Of a DNA stretch of 64,000 nt, positions 23,880 to 35,740 are shown in pieces (position 1 is the first letter of the stretch; each line of letters opens with the position of its first letter). This stretch comes from Xenopus tropicalis (taxonomy: Eukaryota; Chordata; Amphibia; Anura; Pipidae), in contig NC_030681.2 in assembly GCF_000004195.4 (NCBI RefSeq), forward strand, positions 28,968,982-29,032,981. The letters are read 5' to 3'. Position numbers and translations under genes: made by a program. The notes beneath the pieces were generated by a model. It had not been told where the DNA came from. It searched no databases and saw only the letters and a list, made by a program, of their open reading frames with translations.

Positions 23880-24027
23880 GACATATTTATTATAGTGTGT
23901 AAGCCAACATCATCAGTGGTGTTGCCCATAGCAACCAATCAGATCTTGCTTTCTAACTTGTAGGTGACCATTCAAATCAATTGCTGATTGATTGATGGGC
24001 TTACACTCTATAATAAATATGCCCCTT
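23880..24027. mobile_element. Second family F-type palindromic MITE
   Basis: Left 'catatttattatagtgtgta' is the inverse of right 'acactctataataaatatg', with 'gcaaccaatcagat' and 'attgctgattgattg' inside. It lies directly beside the preceding element in the same arrangement, but its subterminal sequence differs. Confidence 0.75.
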
Positions 24028-24398
24028 TGATGGCATATACCTCTGATGCAGTGCATGGAAAACCATACACAGGGATGCCAGATGTGTCGATATTGAAACC
24101 AAACAGGCAGCAAAGCAGACTGCATAGCAAAATTCTAGTACAGCTTTTTGAAAAAAATCACTGCTGGCAAAACAGAAAATTCTCATGTGAAACGATACCA
24201 GTTGGCTTATCCCTAGTTGGGGCACAGAAGGATCAGTCGACTTGTTAACTAAATAATGATTCAGCATATTAACAGTATATAACAAGTAAAAAGTGGGGTG
24301 CCTACTGTGTATGCAAAATGTGGTCATCTAAAGCTCCTTCTAGAACATGGGGCAGAAATGGCCACTGGAATCCATTTGGTTAAATTAGTTAAAAAAGG

Positions 24399-24450
24399 TT
24401 TATTGAAAAAACTCCACCGTTTCGAGTACAAACAGTACTCTTCATCAGGG
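24399..24450 (-). ncRNA. Hammerhead-like ribozyme motif, cleavage base altered
   Basis: Minus strand: CTGATGA (24448-24442), one extra A, helix II GAGTAC/GTACTC with loop 24430-24434, then GAAA (24423-24420) and CGGTG. AATAAA follows (plus tttatt 24399-24404). Core residues of a hammerhead are intact, but position 17 at 24415 would be G, which blocks normal cleavage. The upstream strand for helix I has been replaced by the CA array. Probably inactive. Confidence 0.5.
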
Positions 24451-24452
24451 AC

Positions 24453-24820
<368 letters not shown>

Positions 24821-24888
24821 TCTATACAGACATAATTTTGGCTAGCACCCCGCAGAACATTGAGCCTTGAAGTGCGGACACCATTTGG

Positions 24889-24915
24889 ATTGATATATAT
24901 ATATATATATATATA
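24889..24915. repeat. (TA)n microsatellite
   Basis: About 13 TA units shared as the boundary between the palindrome composite on the left and the foldback element on the right. Confidence 0.9.
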
Positions 24916-25429
24916 CTATCCAAAGAAAGCACTCACGGCTCCAAGTCGTTCAAAGAGTAACGTACTTTATTGCTCCACACTCATATCTACGCGTTTCGGT
25001 CCACTAGGGACCGTCGTCAGGATGATTTACAGAAGTGTCCATGGTGTTCAAATAGTAAGCACAACCAATCATTATACAACATCAATCCAATATGCTAATG
25101 TGTACAAGTGATTACCGTCCCGATTAAAGGGTAACTAAGACTGTTTCAGAATACAAACATCTACATAATAAATAGTGCTAAAAAATTTTTTAAAAAAATT
25201 GTGTAGTTCACATCTAAAAAACATATATGAGTTACTTCATTAATTAAAGGGCTAATGGTTTTCATTCTATTCCATTTATCTCATCTTATTATGTTTTAAA
25301 GGGATCTTTACTAGTATTTAAGAACTATTTGCTCCTTTAATGCAGAATCATAAAAATGTGAAACTTTACTGCTATTACGTTACTCTTTGAACGACTTGGA
25401 GCCGTGAGTGCTTTCTTTGGATAGTATAT
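24911..25429 (-). mobile_element. Foldback retroelement-like repeat, 54-bp perfect arms
   Basis: Arms 24911-24964 and 25376-25429 are exact inverse complements around about 411 bases. Inside the left part lies the hammerhead-like motif at 24985-25023. The right arm is followed by 'gtgagcacccggcatatgac' and then a TA tract from 25492. No reverse transcriptase is present. I infer a non-autonomous derivative of a Penelope-like element from the ribozyme-like motif and the inverted ends, without protein evidence. Confidence 0.6.
24985..25023 (-). ncRNA. Hammerhead-like ribozyme motif
   Basis: Minus strand: CTGACGA (25020-25014, fits CUGANGA), one extra C, helix II GGTCC/GGACC with loop 25003-25007, GAAA (24997-24994), CGCG, then U at 24989 and A at 24988 giving a GUA cleavage site. 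Helix III would be two pairs (A-U, C-G). Helix I has only three clear pairs (CUA with 24987-24985). AATAAA lies about 22 bases downstream (plus 24966-24971). Activity uncertain. Confidence 0.55.
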
Positions 25430-25491
25430 GTATGCGATTTGGTGAGCACCCGGCATATGACTTACAAGTGGTGAGTGCCATCGAGGAGAAT

Positions 25492-25503
25492 TATATATAT
25501 ATA

Positions 25504-25542
<39 letters not shown>

Positions 25543-25563
25543 TAGATAGATATGTGTGTGTGT
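25492..25563 (+). repeat. Compound (TA)n-(GATA)n-(TG)n microsatellite
   Basis: TA tract with one 'ctg' interruption, passing into three GATA units and a TG run. It closes the right side of the foldback composite. Confidence 0.9.
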
Positions 25564-26089
25564 GTTTTAATCAAAGAAGTTACTGTATGAAAATCTTTTT
25601 CTTGCTTTCTGTGAAATTTTACGTTTTTTCCAAATTCTATAAGTATTATATATAAATATATAGAGATTTTTTTCCCCATCAGTGTAATAATTGCAGGTAA
25701 TGTTTCTGGAAGATGGTTTCAATTATCCAGTCTGTGGAATGTTTAAATACCCCTCTGATATCAGTAAAATTGTTTACCCAAGGATTTGCAATAAATTCAA
25801 ATTGCACACATCCAGATGTTATCTGACTTGATAGGCTGTTTTGTTTGGCTTGGCAGAGGTTTATATGGCAGACTGCTACTTTCTTATGTCAACAATGTTT
25901 CCCCTAAATGGGACTCCCTAATAATACGAACTTTCACGTAGCTGAATAATGTTGTGTCGTACCTCTGCCTCCGACCTAGAATGAGCTCCTACAGAGAGAT
26001 CTGTTATGGGTTAGTAGACAAAAATAAAGAACTAATGATAGTTTATAGATTGGTCACATTTTGGAAATTGCTGGTTTTTAACATGATTA

Positions 26090-26450
26090 ATTGATCTTTT
26101 TTCTGTACTAGCAAAGACCACAAATAGTGAGCAAGGAGCCCTTCCTAAGACTCCCTTGTCTTTTGGACATTTATTGAGTGTGCTTTATGAGTTTTAATAT
26201 ATTATCTCATTAGTCATTTTCATGACCTATTAAAAGTATCTTTCATTTGTAATCTCTACTAAACAGTTAATGAGAGCAGTGCCTCTGCATATTATTATTT
26301 CCTAATGTGCTCCAGAGGGCGCCATTTACTGGCCTCAAACCATTCATTTGGAGAGAGCTCTTGGCTCTCAGTGATCATTCTCAGTATGTTGTGCTCCATC
26401 TATGTTTCATTCAGTGTAATGCTTAATTAGAGAGAGTTTAGGGGCTGTAA
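26090..26450. promoter_or_regulatory. Candidate conserved non-coding block with CTCF-like site
   Basis: Repeat-free stretch with several ATTA/TAATT words and a CTCF-like core 'gctccagagggcgcc' at 26309-26323, which matches the vertebrate CTCF consensus at most core positions (the ccagagggcgc part) with two differences at its left. Position and use are inference only. Confidence 0.2.
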
Positions 26451-26494
26451 GTAGCAAAAGCCATATCAGTTACTCAAGTGTAGAGATCTTTATA

Positions 26495-27052
26495 AAGCAG
26501 GAATCCCCAACAGTGATGAGCTATCTGTCTCATTTTGCTTCAACGAAAAATTGGCGAAACTGCTGAAAAATTGGCGAAACCATAAGTCAATCGCATTTTG
26601 TTTTTCTTACTCCAAATGCATTAAATTCAATGGGTGTCTTTTCTTATTCCAAATGCATTAAAGTCAATGGACATTTTTTTGCTGTGACTTTTTTGCGACA
26701 TTTTTCTTGGACGCTTTTTTGTCTAGGTGACTTTTTTATCTTGGTAATTTTTTTGCGGCAATTTTTTTCTGCAATTGTACGAAAAAAAATTGCTGATGGC
26801 GAAATGTGGAATTTCACTGCATTACGAAATGCGGATTTTCACATGCTTGGCCAAAATGCCAGTAGCCTCATGTGGCCTGTTAACCTGCAGGAAGCTCTGC
26901 TTGGAGTAAAACTGGGTCTCTGTTCTTCCAATACTTGCCTCCAAGCCAGAAATTAAAAAATGGGCACCTACTTTGAGGCTAGTGGGAGCAACATCAAATG
27001 GGGTGGTGAGCAACTTGTTGCTCCTGAGCCGCTGGTTGTGGATCACTGATCT
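26495..27052 (+). mobile_element. hAT-like element (family B) broken by a family C copy
   Basis: The hAT-type left end 'gcaggaatccccaac' (26499-26513) is followed at once by 'agtgatgagctatctgtctc', a family C start. The hAT sequence resumes about 26868 with 'gtagcctcatgtggcctg' and ends 'ggttgtggatcactg' (27031-27045). About 80 bases of the expected hAT interior are missing, so the event was not a clean insertion. Confidence 0.65.
26512..26868. mobile_element. Family C element inside the hAT copy
   Basis: Runs from 'agtgatgagctatctg' to 'gaaatgcggattttcacatg'. It contains two 'aaattcaatggg'-type units ('ccaaatgcatta' at 26612 and 26649) and 'ggcgaaac' repeated at 26552 and 26572. Confidence 0.6.
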
Positions 27053-28147
27053 AAAGGGACAAGAACAATTTTCCCCAAATGCACCACAGCCCAGTCTGTA
27101 CCCACAACATATTTTAATTTCCCTGTTTCTGTCAGGAACCCACACAGAACATTTTATAATGTAACAATAATTTGTTGTGCATCATTGGTATTGTGATAAC
27201 AGCAAAATGGTAGTGACGAGGGCTTGTAGATATTTTATTTGTCTATGGAGAATTACTCATCTAGTGGGATATCTTAGTATGGTCAGTCAATAACTTATTG
27301 CTACATAAATTATAAACATATACAATGTGTTTTCCTCTGCTATAGCCCAGCAAGTTATTGGAAGGCTAAGTTAACTGTAGTTTGTTTTCAAACCTCCTGC
27401 AGAATAGCTTTGTCAGTAAAGTGATGTTCCTCATTCTTTACAACTGTCAAAAATACCGATATACCTATTGCCTTGGGTTTCTTTGGCCTTCAGAGCGCGG
27501 AATACGGAACACAATTTATGTGAGTAACCATTATCAGCACAGCACTGTCTGTCTGCATCTCCGTGTCCCTACTCTCCAGCCGCATTTGCTGTATATGACG
27601 TGCTTAAAAGCACAGCAGGAGTTCTGGAAAAAAAAAATCTGCGTATTACCATCTGTCCTTAGTTTATCCTACCCATTTAAAGTGCCAGTAACCCAAGAAA
27701 GTGCTATTTACCAGAAAGCTTTATTTTCATTTATAGATTATTTTTGTTGGCAGCAACAGTCTTAAGAGCTTATAGACTTGGGTCAGAGGGGCATTGGGAA
27801 AAAATCTCGGTGGGCCCTGCCAAACCAGGCCCGCTCCCCATCCCTGCCGGGAACTGTCTGTGAGTGCAACTGGGTGTTCCCCCCTCCATCCCCAATAGGG
27901 TCCATAAAGAGACATGCACAAGCTCATGTGTAAGGCAGTGGGTGGTGTTGCCCTGCAGAAGAGCTCACAACTTGGATGGGGGCCCTGAAGTGGCAGTTCT
28001 GGGGGCCCCACACAACCCACTTCAGCACTGGGTTCTAGCATCTATACCAGTTCTTTACTCACAAAACACAAGAGTTTTTAAAACCTCTGTATAAAATAAG
28101 GTCTCCATCTAATCAGTATTCAAAAAATAAACACATTATTTTTGCTT
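27053..28147. other. Unassigned DNA with a GC-rich dispersed repeat
   Basis: The part 27780-28035 is GC-rich ('tcggtgggccctgccaaacc', 'tgggggccccacacaaccc') and resembles 60459-60710 in its 'gtgggccct' and 'gggccc' motifs, so I take it as a dispersed repeat. The 127-codon frame at 27382-27765 has no recognisable domain. Confidence 0.4.
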
Positions 28148-28576
28148 TAAAGGAGAAGGAAAGGTAAAAACTAAGTAAGCTTAATCAGAAAGGTCTATGT
28201 AAATACAGCCATAAGCACTCATAGAAAGGCTGCACTGAGTTCTCTTTCAGAAGATACAGGATTTCTTGTCTCTTTGTTTTCCTGTGCCAGCAGCGCCTGT
28301 GTAGCTCTCTCCCCTCTCCTGCTCCCCCCTCCCTCAAGAATGCTAAGATCTCCCTCACCCCCACCTTAGTAATGTGGATCTGAGCCAATCAGCAGGAAGC
28401 TTCCTCATAGTCTTACAAGGCATTATGGGAACTTTTTTTACAGAGCTCAGTGTTTTTTTTTCCTATCAATCATCTGAACGGGAGAAATATGGGGAGACTT
28501 AAGGGCACTATTGAGAGAGCTGAAGGTATGCCTGCAGCTTGGGATTAACTCTTTATTAGCATTTCCTTCTCATTTA
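28148..28576 (+). mobile_element. Kolobok/T2-like MITE
   Basis: Left 'ttaaaggagaaggaaaggt' and right 'gcatttccttctcatttaa' are inverted ends flanked by or including TTAA, the target site duplicated by this superfamily. The interior with 'ggaagcttcctcatagtctt' and 'ttatgggaac' is non-coding. This is one of the most abundant Xenopus MITE types. Confidence 0.85.
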
Positions 28577-29728
28577 ATATGCAATTGCAAAATGTCTATG
28601 AAGAGTTAGGTTCACTTTTCCTTCTTGAAAGCCTTTTACATTTCACAATTCTGGTTATTGACACATAAAAGTGCCCCTCCACCTACTCCAATTTAATTAA
28701 GTTTTTGATGGAGTCCAAAAACCATTATGTTATTTTATTTCACATCAATACTACTCACATTACCCATATCCAGAGAGAAGTTCAAGCCACCAAATAGGGG
28801 ACCTGCAGGCATGCTTGTGTTCCTTTAAAAAAAATGTAGGGTTTTTTTTTTCAGAATCATATCTATCAGTGTTAATCTTACGATGGATATTCAACATATC
28901 CTCCATGGTGGACCTCTTCCAGGCTGCGGAAATGAATACTAGTGTGGCTCCAGAAAGCTAAATTGCTCTAAAATTCCACGTTATTTCAGTGTTTCAAAAA
29001 AGGCATAAGGGATATTTCTACATTGATATTTTTAATATCCAGGTCACTTTCATGGGCACAGTGTATTTACCACACCATAAGCTTCATGTGTGAGCTGTAA
29101 TTGGGAAAATATACCTGAAAAGATCTGTGAACAATCACAATCAACATTTCTTCAGTTTTGCATAACTGAAAAAAAATGTCCAGAAAGGCAGTGCAACATA
29201 TAATCCTTGTATTTTCATTATATATCTCCAATCTCCAAAACCGACATGTCGCCATGTAAAAGTGTATAATGCTCAAGATTTTGCAATCATAAAAATGATG
29301 ATTCTGAGAAATGAATAGCAATAATCTAATTTTTTAATTTTTATTTTTATTTTAGGCCATTGACTGCCAGAGGTGTTTTCATATATTGCAGTGCATAATG
29401 AGCCCATCTGGTGACAAAGCAGTTTATGTCGATGCCCTTCTGTAATGAGAAAAGAGGACGGGCACAGACATGCTTGCAGTGTATATGGCAATAGCCGAGC
29501 CTTACTTCTAAATGAACCACTGAGAAGTGTCACAGTTGTCAGCTCCCATAAGTACTTGCTATGGCCCCTCTACAAACCGGCTCAAACACAAAATGCAGAT
29601 GAGTTTAACTGTAATCCAGGTGACCGGCTTTAGAGGAGAGTTAGGCACTGTGCTGCAATGATTTAGAAATGAAATTTGCAGGAGGGAAAGTTGGCAGAAA
29701 TTAAACTAATGTGTTACAATAACAATTA
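28577..29728. other. Unassigned unique DNA
   Basis: AT-rich, no gene or repeat ends recognised. Short (TTTTTA)n-like stretch at 29333-29355. Confidence 0.45.
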
Positions 29729-30919
29729 TGTGCAGGTATCATTGTCACTATGGGCAAAATCAGCTCTGTGTTTCCCCTATCACTCACTGAAATCACTTTA
29801 GTTGTCGGTTTTAGTCTCTGTGAAATTTCAAACATCCCACATACTGAATGACATAATCAGCCAGCTTATGAGATAGAATACGTATGGACAACAGATGTGT
29901 ATTTTGTTGAGGTTTCTGTACATTCATAGTTTAGAGTAATTTAGAACATACTCAGAGTTCAGAATGAAGCTGGAGGCAGATATGGTTTGACCTTTCCTTT
30001 AACCCAACTTTACGTCCCAAGAGTGAACCAATGTTATTAAAGCTTCTAGCCCATTGATCTCCCACCAGTGGCTTGCAAGGAACATGTTGCTCGCCAATCT
30101 CTTAGCTGTGGCATCCAATGACCTCAAAGCATGTGCTTATGTTTTTGGCTTCATAAAAACACATTTACTGTCAAACAGCCTCCTCAAGACTGCCAGTCCA
30201 CATAGGGGCTACCAAATATCCAATGACAGCACTTATTTGGCATCCCCCAGGATGCTTGTGTTGCTCCTCAATTCTTTTCACAACTGAATGTGGCTCATGG
30301 GTACAAAAGGGTTAAGAACCTCTGGTCTAGCCTATTAGAGCATCTCCTCAGACTAGTGTGGAGATGGACATTTCAGCCAACTGGCAGGGTGACCACAGTC
30401 GAGAACCAAAGTAACAAAAATCATGTAGTCAAATTTACCTTTAAGAATAGCTGAGCCATCATTAATGCTGGAGAAGATTAGTTCCTGAAACGTAGCAAAT
30501 GGCAACTATAATACAAAAATACTGCATTAGGCATGTCTAGATTAATACAGGTGGATTATTGTGTGCAGGTATCATTGTCACTATAGGCTAAATCAGCTCT
30601 CCCTTTTCCCCTATCACTCACTGAAATCACTTCAGTTGTCTGTTCTAGTCTCTGTGAAATTTCAAACATCCCACATACTGAATGACATGATCAGCCAGCT
30701 TATGAGATAGAATACGTATGGACACCAGATGCAGTGTATTTTGTTGAGGTTTCTGTACTTGACCACAGTCCAGAACCAAAGTAACAAAAATCACGTAGTC
30801 AAATTTACCTTTAAGAATAGTTGAGCCATCATTAATGCTGGAGAAAATTTGATTCCTGAAACAGCAAATGGCAACTATAATACAAAAATGCCGCATGTCT
30901 AGATTAATACAGGTGGATT
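29729..30919 (+). repeat. Local duplication A...B-A'-B'
   Basis: Segment A (29729-29921) recurs as A' (30562-30758); segment B (30391-30557) recurs as B' (30761-30919). A' runs straight into B', whereas A and B are separated by 469 bases that include a hAT-like element. The simplest history is a tandem duplication of an A-B unit followed by insertion into the first unit, or deletion from the second. Differences are scattered substitutions and small indels. Non-coding. Confidence 0.9.
30049..30326 (-). mobile_element. hAT-like element (family B), degenerate
   Basis: Reads as the inverse of the copy at 36465-36773: 'aacatgttgctcgccaatc', 'tccacataggggctaccaaa', 'gcttgtgttgctcctcaat', 'tgtggctcatgggt'. 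Termini are mutated ('ttgatctcccacc'). It accounts for much of the A-B gap of the local duplication. Confidence 0.65.
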
Positions 30920-31140
30920 TAGCAGCACCCTGAAATCTTTTGTTCATTGATTTAACCTGTACTTTCTATGAAGGAAATTCAAAAGCCAATTGATTTATAC
31001 AGTATAAGGGGGCCTTGGGCAGCCATATTTGCTCCCCCCCCCTTCTATTCATTCTAGTTGGTTGCTCTAGACTAAAATGACTGTTCTTCCATGTGTAGAT
31101 GTTCGTAAATGATAGAAGCAAAGCCTCCCTCATACTATAT

Positions 31141-31325
31141 GAGTAGTGATGAGCAATTATTTTTTGCCAGGCATGGATTCGCAGCAAATTTCCAGATTTT
31201 GCCATTGGCGAATTGTTTTGCAAAACTTCAGCAAAAATTTGCTGCAAAAAAATTAGCTTCATCTGCCTTACACAAATTTTTCAGCGAAGCCAAACGGGAC
31301 AGATTCACTCATCAATATATATGAG
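31141..31325. mobile_element. Family C element
   Basis: 'tagtgatgagcaattatttt' to 'gggacagattcactcatcaa': both termini are clear and inverted. The interior has 'gcatggattcgcagcaaatt'. Confidence 0.75.
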
Positions 31326-33170
31326 CGGATATAGGGGCTATATCATGGACCACATGGAACTTTGGAAAGATGCCTAGATAACTTGTTTATCTCCCCACTG
31401 TGATGTAGACATGGCCAAAACCAACCTATAGGCAGAATATTACAACAGGCTACCTCTGCTTGTGTATAAATAAAATTCTATTTGGTCTTTATATGCCTGC
31501 TTGGAAGACTGCTCATTAAGTGCCTGCTCTCTATCCATACGGTTGGTTCCACTCACCTAACTGAAGGATCAGGTCATTGCCCCTGGGCCTCTTTTGGACT
31601 GGGGTGAGTTTTTTTTACTTACTTTTGGCCAGCTTTTTCCCTTATTATTCACAATTCCACTATCAATTACTCTCTACAAAAGAAACAGCAACAAAAGACT
31701 GAAAGGTAGAAGTCTAACAATGTAGACAGCTTATCCAGAAAGAATTGGGGGTCCAAAAGTCCAGAGGGCCATTTGTAGATCCTGACTGATTAAAGAATTT
31801 TCTGTGAGGCTGTTAAGTTCTAGTGACACTTATGGTGAAGTACCTCTATGTAAAACTAAATTAATTTATCCAGATAGTTAGAAAGTGAGGTGAACATTTG
31901 CTTACCCAATGTTACCAGCTGTTTGTCTTTGGTCTCTCCCATACTCAGCTAGAAGGTTTTATATAGAATAGCAATTTGCACATCAAATGAATGCTCCATT
32001 TTCTCACTTTTTTTCTGTTAGGTGGAATTTTTCATTAGCAAGCACAGTTAAACAATGTAGCAGCTTGTTATATTTGAACAGATTAAACAAGACTTAAGTT
32101 GCCCATTGAAGGCTACTGGAATCAGAATCCAACATTGTGTTTAGAAGCAGAAAGGATTCTGAGGCCTTTCATCATATGCGATGAAATGGACTCCTTCCCC
32201 TATATGCAGTTTCTCTGTAACTAATGATGAACAGAGTTGGGATGGAGATTTAACATATTATTTCTATAAAGCGTTGAGTAAGCATTCACACCAGCAGAAA
32301 GTGGTTTCTGATACTGTATATCAGCATTTGCAGCACAGTCTGTTTTTTGTGCTATTAAACCCCCCGGTTTATTGTTTTGCTCTAGTGCTGTCTAGGGAGT
32401 AAATGGGCACATTTATGTTACACGAGTGCAATAAAGCAAATTGAAATGCTCTTAGCATTATGGATAGAGTACAGTATATCATTTTTCTGTTCTCTTGGAT
32501 ATGCTGGTGTGTACATATTTCAGATTTGCCATTGTTTGTATATCCCAGGCAACAGGAACACTATTTACAGCTTTAGTGCTATGGCACACAAGCCATTTTG
32601 ATTATCAGGGACAACTTACCAATGACATAAATGGAAAACCCCTAGAATAAACCTCATCCAAATAGCTTTGGCCTCAAAAACAGGAGAGAATATTCTAACT
32701 TGTAATGCTACCCTTGGGATATTTGCTCAAGTATTAAAGTATGTGTCAAATGAAAGTGTCTAGCAAACAACTATCCAGTGAACTGTATTACCCAAAACTG
32801 CCACTTTTTGGGTAGGTGTTGCGCAGATCCTTCTATTAGTCTTAAATGATTAGCTCTTTATAATTTTTATGGCAGCAGTTAATACTGTGAGTCTACCCTG
32901 CACATTAATTGCACACAGGGCTCTTTCAACTCCATGAACTCAATGCAAAAGTACCTGAAACTGCCTACTTGCCCCCTTACCTTTCTTACAATTGCCCAAA
33001 AGCACTTATAGAAGCTCTTATCGGGCAATAATTGCCAAAAATAGCATACTGCCTTATACAACATGATCCATGTATTTACCTACATGAGTATAATGCTCTC
33101 TTGCTATCAGAGGCAGCTGGTACCAGTGCCCGAACTTCCATGAATATGGAGCAGTAATGAGCACTGCTGG
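31326..33170. other. Unassigned unique DNA
   Basis: No named repeat or gene seen. A 73-codon frame at 32181-32402 resembles nothing known. Confidence 0.45.
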
Positions 33171-33174
33171 GGCA

Positions 33175-33240
33175 GGTATGATTAAGTACCAGGAGGTACG
33201 AAACGCGTAAGGCTCTCTGTATCATGTGTTAAATAAAAAG
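33175..33240 (+). mobile_element. Hammerhead-like relic with AATAAA
   Basis: Plus strand: ATGATTA (33178-33184, two changes from CUGAUGA), one extra A, helix II GTACC/GGTAC with loop 33191-33194, GAAA (33200-33203), CGCG, then UA, and AATAAA at about 33232. Helix II is fully paired although the core is mutated. Opposite orientation to the copies at 24.4, 25.0 and 62.3 kb. Confidence 0.45.
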
Positions 33241-34732
33241 TTTTTTGATTTTACTCTTACTTCTCATGAACAATTGCTATTCACTTTTGACTTTACCGGA
33301 GTGCCTGCCTCTTCTCTATTTTTGAGACGTATCCATGGGGCAGGTACACAACTAGCAATTTTGTATTTGGTGGACAAACAAAATTAAGAAAATATATAAA
33401 TAATATTTTTCATATTAAGTTATAGCCTTTTATTTAGCATTGTTGTTTGTGAAGTTGACAAAAAATATGTTACCTTTCAAGAAGTTTTATGTCCTTTGCC
33501 ATCTGTATAAGGGTCTTACTGGCTTTTAAATACCCTAAAACCTGTAGTTTAGTGAATGTTTGGCCCACTACATCTAAGAAATAGGATTTTTCCGTAACCA
33601 TACAGTCAACACCTAAATATCAGCACCCTTAGGCTTAAGTCATGGTGGCTTTCTAGCAAATCTGAGCCTAAAGCTTTGGAATAAATTCAAGAGAGTGGTG
33701 TAGAAGAAGATGATATTTGCCATTCTGAACACAACTTTTCTTTGCGGCCAATGTCTGATAACCGCCCCTGATTGCCAATTTATTCCAGCTTTTGAACAAA
33801 GTTGAACTGATTGTATCCTTCTATGCACGTGCTTAAAATTTAAAAGGACGAGAGGAAAATCATTTTATTACTTGAATAGGTTTAAAAAATTACATTAATT
33901 TTTGTGTGCCCATTGTGAGATTTGGCACAGTGCCTTTGTATTTTAGATGAGTCAAAGTGATACTTTGTGAGTTCTATTGTCTTCTTTCATTCGACCATTA
34001 TTATTACCTTCAGTGAGCCTTGCTAATTCAGTCTAGTTAATTACTGCAATTTAATTGTTTGAGACAAAGGATTGAAGGAAACAGATCTCTGTAGACTTGC
34101 AATTTGAAAGTTATCTGAATTGGTTCATAAAACGTATCCAATAGTTGGATGTTTGAGAGTTATTTACTTTTTATTTATTTATATAGAAATGAAACTTGTA
34201 CAGTGCTTTGATGTTGAATGAATAATGGGAAATGCTGTGGAGAAGAACAGATTAGACATACCTGCAGTAAACAAATGTCCCACATGCCAAAGAAAAATGT
34301 ATTTCATAACATATATTTTCTGTAGATCACTGCTTTTTTAAATTAACAGCTACTATCTTGTATGAAGGGTGAAGACAGATGAGGTGAGTGAAATCCTGCT
34401 TTTAGAACCTGCGATCGCAGCGACTAATCGATGCGACAATACTTCCATTAAAATATACACAAGTCACCACTTGCGAATTGTACTGTGCAGTACAAATCAG
34501 CACAACTTTTTAGCATGGTGATTAGTCTCAGCAATTTTAAAAATCACAGCTACTAATTGCTCCATCTGTCTTTGTCCTAAAGACCTGCTTCTGGTTTGAT
34601 TGTACTCCTCAGGGACCATCTATGAGAATGTTGACTTCTACTTTTTGTGCAGAAAACATTGGGGCCCCCACATACAATAGCCGTACATATACTGAATCCC
34701 TGTCTACAATGTTATTTCATTTTGTCACATAT
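33241..34732. other. Unassigned unique DNA, part possibly regulatory
   Basis: No repeat ends. The part 33850-34110 has dense ATTA/TTAATT words and no low-complexity runs. I mark it as a weak candidate for conserved non-coding sequence. Confidence 0.25.
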
Positions 34733-35205
34733 CATTAGTGGTGAATGAAACTGCCCAGTTTTGCTTTGCAGAAAAATGTGTGTAACCTCAGAAAAATTTG
34801 CAAAACCCTGGAAAAATTCTCAAGATGGCAACATTTTGCCCAAATTCATTGGAGCCAACAGGCTTTTTTTCTTGCCCAAAATGCATTGGAGTCAATACGT
34901 GTTTTTTCCCACGTGTTTTTGCCCATGCTTGTCTTACACAATGTGTGTATTTTCTTACACCCAATTCATTAAAGTCAATGGAAATTTTTCTTTTTTTTTT
35001 CCTTGTGTCAAATGTATTGGAGTCAATGGGAGGGTTTTTTTTGTGCCAAGTACATAGAAGTCAATAGACATTTTTCTTGTGTTCTTTTTCCCTTTTTTCC
35101 CCAGCAAAACAAACCATATGGCCAAATTCTAGCGCAGATTTGCAAAATTGTTCACCACAAACTTTGCTTCAAATCTATATCAGCCAAAAAAATATGCACA
35201 TCCCT
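34733..35205. mobile_element. Family C-like long element
   Basis: Starts 'ttagtggtgaatgaaactg'. The interior carries repeated 'cattggagtcaat' and 'cattaaagtcaatgg' units (34849, 34884, 34966, 35012) at roughly 30-80 base spacing, a hallmark of long family C copies. The 75-98 codon frames are products of these units. Confidence 0.55.
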
Positions 35206-35740
35206 ACCTACCAAGTCTACAACAACCCACCAATTTATCTAACCAATAAGGTTTCAGCATTCTAAAGGATTTACCCCCAAATCACAAATCTGCCCATCTG
35301 GCCAGTGAGATTGCATCAATAAAGTGCATTGTTGCAAAGGAGAAAAAAAAATACATTGGGGTTTTCAAGGGCAATGAGCTTGGTTATGTGATTTATTTTG
35401 CTTACTTAACTATCTGATAAATGACATTTTGAAGAAGAAGCATCAAACATTTTCCATGCAATTCTGGAAACCTTTCCTAGTGCATATATTTGATGCAAAA
35501 TAAAGCAGTCCTATACCAAATCCTTTCTCAAATGCTATCCTTACTAGGCAATCCAATCTGCTTCTCAGACGAAAGGAATGCATGTTTGCAGATAATTCTT
35601 TCACCACTGCAGTTACTAGTAGCATCCAAGCATGGGGAAGTACAACTTCTAAGAGAGAAATAAAACTGTATCAGTGTAGTTACACATAGCAACCGATCCT
35701 CAATGACTTGCCTGGCCTTGCACCAGTTGAATAATGAAGT

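Noticed and set aside
30480..30500. 'cctgaaacgtagc' as a hammerhead-type 3' half
   Set aside because: No helix II or CUGANGA upstream, and the duplicate at 30855 reads gaaacagc, so there is no sign of constraint.
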